Assembly (NCBI GenBank): GCA_964512485.1
Contig: CAZEHJ010000069.1
Span: 1 to 18,871 of the forward strand
Origin: CAZEHJ01 sp964512485
GTDB taxonomy: Bacteria; Bacteroidota; Rhodothermia; Rhodothermales; UBA10348
Direction of reading: 5' to 3'
Length of the DNA: 18,871 nt
Shown: positions 1 to 6,668 of the stretch, piece after piece
Layout: every line of letters begins with the position of its first letter
How positions within the stretch are numbered: position 1 is the stretch's first letter
Notes under the pieces: model-generated
Told to the model about the DNA's origin: nothing
Databases searched by the model: none
What the model saw: only the letters and a program-made list of their open reading frames with translations
Made by a program: the position numbers and the translations under genes

Positions 1-125
1 TCGGTGTAAACCAAAACCTGGTTGCCCGTTTCTATATGGTCGACGGACTTGAGAAGGAAGCTGCAAATGCGGTTTCCCTTGAGTCCGGCACCAGAATCAG
101 ATTGGACTGGAATATTTCGTTCTAA
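1..125 (+). CDS. C-terminal fragment of an outer-membrane beta-barrel protein (partial)
   Basis: The frame beginning at base 3 is open from the window edge to a TAA at 123-125 and encodes about 40 residues. The fragment has alternating hydrophobic/polar character and ends in RLDWNISF. A terminal Phe preceded by alternating hydrophobic residues is the usual C-terminal beta-signal that the BAM machinery recognises in outer-membrane barrels, so a barrel protein (TonB-dependent receptor, porin or similar) is the likely identity. The start and any family-defining motif lie outside the window, so the exact family cannot be named. It is followed by 119 bp of non-coding DNA and then the padR-like gene on the same strand. 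Confidence 0.5.
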   Translation, partial: GVNQNLVARFYMVDGLEKEAANAVSLESGTRIRLDWNISF

Positions 126-184
126 GCGTCGCTCGTCCTCGAGCTGACCCCGTGGGGCATATTTCAGTCATACCTGTGTAACCT

Positions 185-211
185 TATTACTTATGCCTGG
201 CATAAGTAATA
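185..211. promoter_or_regulatory. 27-bp perfect palindrome upstream of the first padR gene, probable operator
   Basis: The left arm TATTACTTATGCC (185-197) and the right arm GGCATAAGTAATA (199-211) are exact reverse complements around a single central T at 198. Thirteen matched pairs are very unlikely by chance in a window of this size. The dyad ends 33 bp before the ATG of the PadR gene. PadR proteins are dimeric winged-helix repressors that bind dyads, often in their own promoter, so an autoregulatory operator is the simplest reading. A TAATAC hexamer at 207-212 could be a -10-like element inside the site. The bound protein is inferred. Confidence 0.65.
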
Positions 212-244
212 CTCGTAAAAATCTGACAACCAAATCGGATTGTT

Positions 245-562
245 ATGCTTAGCCGTTCCGACGAACTCATTCTGCTGGCAGTGTGGAAGCTGAAAGACGA
301 TGCGTATGGCGCATCCGTCCTGGATTTTCTGCAACAGAACACCAACGAAGACTGGTCCATTGCCGGTGTTTATGCTCCACTCAAGAGAATGGCGGGAAAA
401 GGGCTTCTCCTGTCTTCGACCGGACTGCCAACTCGCGAACGTGGAGGTAGAAGAAAGCGGCTCTACGAGCTAACGGCTAAAGGAGTAAACGCCCTTCAAA
501 CCTCAAGATCGGAATATGAAGCGATGTGGACGTGCCTTCCAAACTTGAAGCTGGCACCATGA
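245..562 (+). CDS. PadR-family transcriptional regulator
   Basis: This 105-residue protein has the size and layout of a minimal PadR winged-helix repressor. An N-terminal helix (SRSDELILLAVWKL, about residues 3-16) is followed by the recognition region GVYAPLKRMAGKGLL (about 41-55) and a basic wing GGRRKRLYELTAKG (about 67-80). There is no long C-terminal dimerisation domain, as in the short PadR subgroup. Its TGA overlaps the ATG of the downstream permease gene (ATGA at 559-562), implying translational coupling, so it probably controls that permease. A perfect 27-bp dyad lies just upstream. The ATG at 245 fits the family N-terminus. The ligand is unknown. Confidence 0.9.
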   Translation: MLSRSDELILLAVWKLKDDAYGASVLDFLQQNTNEDWSIAGVYAPLKRMAGKGLLLSSTGLPTRERGGRRKRLYELTAKGVNALQTSRSEYEAMWTCLPNLKLAP

Positions 563-3159
563 GCTCTCCACCACGCTTCGCCATATGGATTCTTCGTGCC
601 TGTGTTCATCCGGCCGATCGGGATGAAGTAATCGGCGACCTCTCCGAAATGCACACCTGCTTTCACTCTCAGCATGGCCCGAAAACGGCTGATGTCTGGT
701 TCTGGTATCAAGTATCTGTTTCTGCTCCTCGATTCATTCTCCAATCTTTCGCCTGGAAATCCACAATGCTCAAGAATTATCTCAAACTGACCATACGCAC
801 ACTCACGAAGCAGAAAATGCAGGGCGTAATAAATATTGCGGGTCTGACAATTGGAATCGCACTCTGCCTCCTCATCATGCTTTTTGTTCGCGATGAGATG
901 ACCTACGATCAATTTCACGCAGGTCATGAAAATATCTACCAGATGCAGGATTTCCGGTATCAGCCGGATGGATCGACGAACGGCGGAAACTCGAACGGAG
1001 CCCTTCCGCTGGGTCAGACCATTTCCGACGAACTGGGGGCCGTAGAGGACTTTACCCGAATATGGTCAGACGACTATTACGTTCGAACCGGTACCGATGT
1101 ATTCCGCGAGGAGACCCTGTTTGTCGACCCCGCGTTCCTGGACATTTTCTCATTTCCGCTCATCGCCGGCGATGCCGAAACCGCGTTATCATCTCTGTCC
1201 AATGTCGTATTGACCGAATCCGCCGCACTTCGCCTTTTTGGAAAAAGTAATGCCGTTGGTGAGACGCTCGAAATCCGGGTCGGGACTGACTATCAGGTGG
1301 TCGACGTCGCGGCTGTCGCTGTCGATCCTCCGGGTAACAGCACATTGCAGTTCGCCATCCTGGCACCAATCGAAACCTGGATACCGATTCAATTTCCGCA
1401 AGCTGTCGGCCAATTCGGATGGTCACTCGTGAAAACATTCGTTCAGCTGCGCAGCGATGTGAACATGGCGGATCTCAATGAATCGTTCGACGCGCTTTAT
1501 GCATCCAAAAACGGAGACTACCTCGAGACCCTCCGCGAGCGGGCTGAATACCCCGACGGATTTCAGCCGGCCACATATCGGGCGGTGCCCCTCACCGATG
1601 TCTATCTCACGAGATACAGCGATCCCTCCTATTCGTACATCCTCTCAGCTATCGGTTTGGCCATTCTTCTCATCGCTTGTATCAACTTCATGACGCTTGC
1701 GATCGGGAGAAGCTTGTCTCGAAGCAAGGAAGTCGGTATCAGAAAATCTGTAGGAGCGCTCCGCGGACAATTGATCGGGCAATTCTGGGGTGAGGCTCTG
1801 TTCATGACGTTTTTGAGCACGGTTCTCGGTCTGTTGCTGGCCTTTTATGCTCTACCGATTTTCAACGATATCACAGGCAAAGAACTGACGCTGAGTCTGC
1901 TGGATCACTGGTCTATTCCGCTCGGTATTCTGGGCATCATCGTGATTGCCGGCCTCATATCGGGAAGCTATCCCGCCCTGGTCCTCTCGTCGTTCCGACC
2001 GGTCGACGTCCTCAAAAACCGGTTGAGAGTATCTGGATCGAATCTGTTTACCCGAAGTCTTGTGACGCTTCAGTTCACGCTATCAGTGTGTTTGATAATC
2101 GGAACACTCGTCATGAGAAATCAGGTCGATTTTCTTCGCAATCAGGACAGGGGATTTCAAACGGATCAGATCGTAATCGTCAACCTGAACGGCCTGGATG
2201 GTAGCGAAACCAAGAGCCGATTTTCCGAGCAGTTGCGTCAGGAATCTGGCATCGCAGGAATTGCTCTTGCTTCCAGCTCTCTCGGCTACCGCGGATCGAA
2301 TGGATATGCCGTCACACACGAAGGTTCAAAAGTTAATATTGATGTCCTTCGGATCGATCATTCTTTCCTCGACGTCATGGATATTTCAATGGACTCGGGA
2401 AGGTCGTTCGACGCCGAACGCCCTGCGGATTCTTCGGGTGTAGCACTCGTCAATCAGGCATTCGTCAATCGCTTCGCAATGAGCGATCCGATCGGCGACG
2501 TACTGCCCGGACTCCCTCCTGAAGAGGCACCGACCGTGATTGGTGTCACTCCTGACTTCAAGTACCAATCCCTGTATCAGAACGTCGGCCCGCTTATGAT
2601 CACCATGGAAGAGTTCCAGGACTATCGATACATGTACGTGCGCCTGGGGCCCGGAAACATGGAAGGATCGATCGCTAAACTGGATAATGCCTGGAAGGCT
2701 GTCACAGCGGATGTCCCATTTCAGTTCGAGTTTCTTGACGACCGAATGGCGCGGGTGTATGCGCGTGATCTGCGTTGGGCCAGAATCATCAATATTGCTT
2801 CAGGATTTGCCATTTTCCTGGCTCTTCTCGGTCTTCTCGGTCTCACATCGCTTTCTGTTCAGAGCAGAACCAAAGAAATTGGTATTCGAAAGGTACTCGG
2901 TGCCTCGACGAACGGAATTATCGGACTGATCACGAAGGATTTTGCACTTACTATTCTTATAGGAGCCGCGCTGGCAGTTCCTCTGGCCTACATATTCACT
3001 GATCGCTGGCTTTCAGGATTCGCTTTTCAAACCGAGGTTGGTCCGCTTGTATATCTGTTGGGAATCGGAATTGTGCTGGCTTCCGCCTTGCTCACAATCG
3101 TGGCTCAGTCGTTTCGCGGGGTCCGTGCCGATGCGGTCGATTCCCTTCGGTCCGAATGA
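559..3159 (+). CDS. ABC transporter permease with N-terminal permease-prefix domain (FtsX/MacB type)
   Basis: The ATG at 559 overlaps the padR stop and gives 866 residues; an in-frame ATG at 526 inside padR is less likely. Residues about 5-65 (WILRACVHPADRDEVIGDL and following) match the 'permease prefix domain 2' found ahead of PadR-controlled permeases. The core starts at M70 (MLKNYL). TM1 is about 88-110, followed by a MacB-like periplasmic domain about 112-355, TM2-TM4 about 360-477, TM5 about 500-520, a second periplasmic domain, and TM6-TM8 from about 743 to 850. The FtsX coupling motif is present twice: RKSVGA at R395 and RKVLGA at R777. MacB/FtsX-type permeases work with a separate ATPase in export or mechanotransmission, but no ATPase gene is nearby. 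The substrate is unknown. Confidence 0.88.
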   Translation: MSSPPRFAIWILRACVHPADRDEVIGDLSEMHTCFHSQHGPKTADVWFWYQVSVSAPRFILQSFAWKSTMLKNYLKLTIRTLTKQKMQGVINIAGLTIGIALCLLIMLFVRDEMTYDQFHAGHENIYQMQDFRYQPDGSTNGGNSNGALPLGQTISDELGAVEDFTRIWSDDYYVRTGTDVFREETLFVDPAFLDIFSFPLIAGDAETALSSLSNVVLTESAALRLFGKSNAVGETLEIRVGTDYQVVDVAAVAVDPPGNSTLQFAILAPIETWIPIQFPQAVGQFGWSLVKTFVQLRSDVNMADLNESFDALYASKNGDYLETLRERAEYPDGFQPATYRAVPLTDVYLTRYSDPSYSYILSAIGLAILLIACINFMTLAIGRSLSRSKEVGIRKSVGALRGQLIGQFWGEALFMTFLSTVLGLLLAFYALPIFNDITGKELTLSLLDHWSIPLGILGIIVIAGLISGSYPALVLSSFRPVDVLKNRLRVSGSNLFTRSLVTLQFTLSVCLIIGTLVMRNQVDFLRNQDRGFQTDQIVIVNLNGLDGSETKSRFSEQLRQESGIAGIALASSSLGYRGSNGYAVTHEGSKVNIDVLRIDHSFLDVMDISMDSGRSFDAERPADSSGVALVNQAFVNRFAMSDPIGDVLPGLPPEEAPTVIGVTPDFKYQSLYQNVGPLMITMEEFQDYRYMYVRLGPGNMEGSIAKLDNAWKAVTADVPFQFEFLDDRMARVYARDLRWARIINIASGFAIFLALLGLLGLTSLSVQSRTKEIGIRKVLGASTNGIIGLITKDFALTILIGAALAVPLAYIFTDRWLSGFAFQTEVGPLVYLLGIGIVLASALLTIVAQSFRGVRADAVDSLRSE

Positions 3160-3224
3160 AAGGATAGAAAATGAGCTCTGAATGAGGTACACTTTCCGGG
3201 AGCATCACTCACTTCCGGAATAAG

Positions 3225-5471
3225 ATGAACCGCCACTTCAGTCGCGCCTTTCTTCCCATCCTCTTCTTCTCCTTTCTGGCTGGCACCCGTGTGAGTTCGG
3301 CCCAGGACAGTGTCCGCCTGCAGGCGGGAATGGTGATTGATCATTCGGTAGTAGTGGAACCTGGACACTACTTCATTCCTGCTGACAGCACGGGCGCTAT
3401 CCATATCCGGGGAAGCGATATAGTTATCGACTTTTCGGGCGCCGTCCTTGACGGCGCCCGAACCTCTCAGATGCCCGATGAGTTTTCCGGCACGGGAATC
3501 CGCGTCGAAGGTGGATCGAATATCACGATCAAGAACGCCGTGGTGAAGGGCTACAAGGTCGGACTTCACGCCACCGACAGTCCCGGCATTCACATCACGA
3601 AGAGCAACTTCAGTTACAACTGGCGCCAGCGTCTCAAGAGCGTCATCGAACGAGAGCACAACGACGACTGGATGAGCTACCACAACAACGAAAACGATGA
3701 GTGGCTCCGCTATGGCGCGGCCATCTATCTACGAAGAGCGGATGGAGCCCAGGTAGACCACATCACTGTTACCGGCGGGCAGAACGGCATCTTGCTCATG
3801 GAAGTCAATGATGGCCTGTTCTACAATAACACCATCACATACAACTCCTCTCTTGGCATCGGCATGTACAAAAGCAGTCGCAATCGATTGCTGCACAACA
3901 TACTAGACTGGAACGTTCGTGGATACAGTCACGGTGTTTACAACAGGGGGCAGGATTCGGCAGCCATTCTCGTCTACGAACAATCCAACGAGAATGTGAT
4001 CGCCTACAACTCCGCGACACACTCAGGGGATGGCCTGTTTCTGTGGGCAGGGCAGACGACCATGGATACGGGCGAAGGCGGATGCAACGACAACGTCATC
4101 TACGCGAATGACTTTTCATATGCCCCGACGAACGGAATTGAAGTCACCTTTTCCCGAAATCATATCGAGCGCAATCGCATGGTGGGGTGCTGGCACGGCA
4201 TCTGGGGCGGATACTCATGGCAGACGAAAATCCTCGACAACTTTTTCGCTGACAACGATGAACACATAGCCATCGAACATGGTCAGGATATCGCCATCGA
4301 AGGCAACGAATTTGAAGGAGGCGATATCGGTGTATACAGCTGGGAACGGAACAGTCAACCCGCGGACTGGGGATACGCCCAACACAGAGATGTGAAAAGC
4401 CAGGACTTTCAGATCCGTGGCAACATCTTCTCGGGTGTTTCCAAACCGCTACAAATTCGGAGGACCGATTCGCTGGATATCAGCGCCAATACATTTGTCG
4501 GGATGAAGGAACTCGAAGTAGTGGACTCCGCGCCCGTCCTCATCGCCGGAAATGGATTCCCTGACTATTCGACGGGAGCTGAAATCCCCATCGGAGGTTC
4601 GGTCGGAAGCTGGAATGACAACCGCTTCGAAAAGCGTCTCGAAGCACACATGAGCGTGTCTCCGAATTTCGCTCCCCAGCCCATTGATGGAGCAATGAAC
4701 GTCAGAATGGGCAATGATCGGCCACAGACTCGAGAGTATATTCTGGTCGATGAATGGGGACCCGTTGATTTTCGTTCGCCCGTTCTGTGGCCACGTTCTC
4801 CAAGAAAGCAGGTGATGCAGGAGTTCGAGATCGTCGGGCCTCAAGGCGAATGGCAATTGCTGGAGTCTACCGGAATCGACTCATTCTCTGTCGCCTCGGG
4901 CTCCGTACCCGGTCGGTTGGCTGCCTGGTTGACGCAAAATGATGTAGTAGATGTTGATATCAAGCTCGAGTACCGAGGATCTGAGGTCGTCGACCGATTT
5001 GGACGGAAAACAGCGATGGGTGAAGCGTTCAGATTTGGCTACGAGTATTTTTTTGTGCCCATCCACTGGAATGTATCGTGGTTCAATTACACCGAAGAAA
5101 CTGATCCCCGCGCAAACTATTTCGAGTTTCGAGAGCTGATTGCTGGTGAACCCGTTTACTCCGAAACGACCACCGATCTTGGATATCAGTGGTATCGAAG
5201 CCCCGCTGAAGGTGTCGGAGCAGACCATTTTGCCTCCGTGTCTGTCGGGACGCTGAATGTCCCGGACGGCCTCTACCGACTTGATCTCACCAGTGACGAC
5301 GGCGTCCGAGTGTGGCTCGACGGCCATGTGATACACAATGATTGGACGTACCACCCGCCAAAGTTTGAGCAAATTGAATTACAGCTTGGCGGAAACCATG
5401 AAATCAGGATCGAACAATTCGAAATCAACGGATACGCAACGATTTCGGCGTCTCTTGAGCGCTTGAATTGA
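3225..5471 (+). CDS. Secreted right-handed parallel beta-helix protein with C-terminal PA14-like domain
   Basis: This 748-residue protein begins with a clear signal peptide (hydrophobic stretch about 8-20, likely cleavage after SSA at residue 26). Residues about 55-430 hold many short repeats of the type 'I.gN.f / N.i..N', typical of pectate-lyase-like beta-helices (NosD/PbH1 repeats). Residues about 430-600 form a region I do not recognise. The last about 140 residues (from FVPIHWNVSWF) resemble PA14: LTSDDGVRVWLDG followed by HNDW and a final HEIRIEQFEINGYA. PA14 often binds carbohydrate. Glycan binding or lysis is plausible, but no catalytic residues can be assigned. It lies 65 bp after the permease gene on the same strand. 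A 13-bp-stem hairpin lies within the coding sequence at 3434-3462. Confidence 0.85.
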   Translation: MNRHFSRAFLPILFFSFLAGTRVSSAQDSVRLQAGMVIDHSVVVEPGHYFIPADSTGAIHIRGSDIVIDFSGAVLDGARTSQMPDEFSGTGIRVEGGSNITIKNAVVKGYKVGLHATDSPGIHITKSNFSYNWRQRLKSVIEREHNDDWMSYHNNENDEWLRYGAAIYLRRADGAQVDHITVTGGQNGILLMEVNDGLFYNNTITYNSSLGIGMYKSSRNRLLHNILDWNVRGYSHGVYNRGQDSAAILVYEQSNENVIAYNSATHSGDGLFLWAGQTTMDTGEGGCNDNVIYANDFSYAPTNGIEVTFSRNHIERNRMVGCWHGIWGGYSWQTKILDNFFADNDEHIAIEHGQDIAIEGNEFEGGDIGVYSWERNSQPADWGYAQHRDVKSQDFQIRGNIFSGVSKPLQIRRTDSLDISANTFVGMKELEVVDSAPVLIAGNGFPDYSTGAEIPIGGSVGSWNDNRFEKRLEAHMSVSPNFAPQPIDGAMNVRMGNDRPQTREYILVDEWGPVDFRSPVLWPRSPRKQVMQEFEIVGPQGEWQLLESTGIDSFSVASGSVPGRLAAWLTQNDVVDVDIKLEYRGSEVVDRFGRKTAMGEAFRFGYEYFFVPIHWNVSWFNYTEETDPRANYFEFRELIAGEPVYSETTTDLGYQWYRSPAEGVGADHFASVSVGTLNVPDGLYRLDLTSDDGVRVWLDGHVIHNDWTYHPPKFEQIELQLGGNHEIRIEQFEINGYATISASLERLN
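3434..3462 (+). other. Intragenic GC-rich hairpin in the beta-helix gene
   Basis: The arms TTCGGGCGCCGTC (3434-3446) and GACGGCGCCCGAA (3450-3462) are exact reverse complements around a CTT loop. The stem is much stronger than expected by chance. It codes for SGAVLDGAR near residue 75 of the beta-helix protein. No T-run follows, so it does not look like a standard intrinsic terminator. It could be an mRNA structure affecting translation or decay, or a by-product of codon use in a repetitive protein. Confidence 0.6.
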
Positions 5472-5478
5472 GGGGGGC

Positions 5479-5506
5479 GCGGGGCACTCGCATGCGAGTG
5501 CCCCGC
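5479..5506. terminator. 28-bp perfect palindrome between convergent genes, probable bidirectional terminator hairpin
   Basis: The arms GCGGGGCACTCGCA (5479-5492) and TGCGAGTGCCCCGC (5493-5506) match perfectly with no spacer. The site begins 8 bp after the stop of the beta-helix gene and lies 23 bp from the stop of the convergent minus-strand gene. Position and GC-rich stem suit a terminator used from both sides. There is no T-run on either side, so classical intrinsic termination is not assured. It could instead be a 3'-end-protecting structure. Confidence 0.6.
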
Positions 5507-5528
5507 CAGCCATCGCCCAACTGCTACA

Positions 5529-6638
5529 CTACTTCAGTACGCCTTCCTCAAAGATCAATCCTTCCGTCTCGGTGAGCATAGCGCTGATGCCCCAGCCGCC
5601 GAATCCTTCGCTCACGACGAAAACAAGCTCATTGTTACCCTCTTCCAACCAAAGTGGCACTTCGTCAAATTGCCCGATCGTGCCGAGATACCTGTAGTCC
5701 CGCGTCACATAGGTGTTGTCTCCTTTGTAAAGAAGACGCCCATTCAGATAGACCGACACGAGATCACTGTATCCAAAGCGAACAGAAGAGGAGGTGCCTT
5801 CATCTGCTCCAATGCTTAATCGGGCAAGAATACTTCTCCCCTCTTTTCCGACAGCGGCTCGAGCCAGATTGGTGATTCCCTTCTCTTCAGCCCACACTTT
5901 TTGCCACATTCTTGAGCCAAGAGCATCTCCTGTCAGGTCATCCCCTTGGGGCAACGCTGCTGAGTCGAAAGGATCCGATACCTGCCATGTCATTACCGTA
6001 CCCGGCACATTCTCGTCATATTCGACGAGCGTCCCACGCAGCGTTTCTTCGCCCGTACGATAGGAGAAGTTGGCAAAGTATGCTGTGTTGAGCGCGCTGG
6101 CGTACACGCCGAATCCACCGGCGTCATCGTGGCCTTTCCTGGTGAACCTGAATTCAGGTGAATCTGAATTGATGTAGACATCGCCACCTTCGCCATCAAG
6201 CACGATTCTTACATGCATCCAGTCATCCGAGTATTCGGTGGGCGCGCTGTATCCATCTCCGTGATACAACTGCCAGCCTGAATTTCCGGCGATGACGGGA
6301 GTGTACTGGTTACCGTCAGGCATTCCCGAAAGATGAGACCTCAAGTAAAACTCTTCGTAGTTCGATCGGTCTGCAACCTGCCAGCGAACACCCTGAAATC
6401 CACGATTCGCCGCAAAAGCGATGTCAAATTCGACGGTGCCGGTCTTGAAGTCCGGACCTTCCAACCAGGCCTGTGCTCCCTGAAGACGAAGAGCCTCCTG
6501 TCCTTTATATAGAACGAGGTCGTGATCATTTCCGGTCCGCTCCCACTCCGACGATGAAAATGGAACACTGGTGGTTTGTTGCGCCCAGACCGGAAGGCCT
6601 ACCAAAACCATCAGAATGCACGCGAAAAGCTTTTTCAT
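5529..6638 (-). CDS. Secreted concanavalin-A-like (LamG/DUF1080-type) protein
   Basis: This 369-residue protein begins MKKLFACILMVLVGLPVWAQ, a standard signal peptide with likely cleavage after A19. Residues about 22-205 look like a concanavalin-A-like jelly roll of the LamG/DUF1080 type: GTVEFDIAF, a RWQVADRSNYEEFYLRSH strand pair, WMHVRIVLDGEGGDVYIN, and GGFGVYA. A second beta-sandwich (about 218-360) contains VSVYLNGRLLYKGDNTY and ends LWLEEGNNELVFVVSEGFGG, resembling galactose-binding-like domains. The likely role is carbohydrate binding or, less certainly, hydrolysis; no catalytic pair is evident. It starts 30 bp after the DUF5916 gene on the same strand, so the two probably form an operon. 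It converges on the beta-helix/PA14 gene. Confidence 0.7.
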   Translation of the reverse strand: MKKLFACILMVLVGLPVWAQQTTSVPFSSSEWERTGNDHDLVLYKGQEALRLQGAQAWLEGPDFKTGTVEFDIAFAANRGFQGVRWQVADRSNYEEFYLRSHLSGMPDGNQYTPVIAGNSGWQLYHGDGYSAPTEYSDDWMHVRIVLDGEGGDVYINSDSPEFRFTRKGHDDAGGFGVYASALNTAYFANFSYRTGEETLRGTLVEYDENVPGTVMTWQVSDPFDSAALPQGDDLTGDALGSRMWQKVWAEEKGITNLARAAVGKEGRSILARLSIGADEGTSSSVRFGYSDLVSVYLNGRLLYKGDNTYVTRDYRYLGTIGQFDEVPLWLEEGNNELVFVVSEGFGGWGISAMLTETEGLIFEEGVLK

Positions 6639-6668
6639 GAGTCTTCTCAGTTAGGTTATTTAGGTGGG

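Noticed and set aside
131..155. Short stems (GCTCG/CGAGC and CCCC/GGGG) after the barrel gene stop
   Set aside because: Stems of 4-5 bp without a T-run do not support a terminator call, though termination here would make sense.
526..558. Upstream in-frame ATG at 526 for the first permease
   Set aside because: It would overlap padR by 37 bp and add residues unlike the prefix domain; the ATGA overlap at 559 matches the second cassette exactly.
496..927. Minus-strand open frame of 143 codons overlapping padR and the first permease
   Set aside because: It is a shadow of two well-supported genes and has no recognisable domain.
3194..3220. TTCCGG / CCGGAA inverted repeat between the first permease and the beta-helix gene
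   Set aside because: Only 6 bp of stem with a 15-nt loop and no T-run; too weak to call a terminator or operator.
6146..6159. 14-bp perfect palindrome ACCTGAATTCAGGT inside the concanavalin-A-like gene
   Set aside because: About one dyad of this length is expected by chance in a window of this size, and it lies mid-gene.
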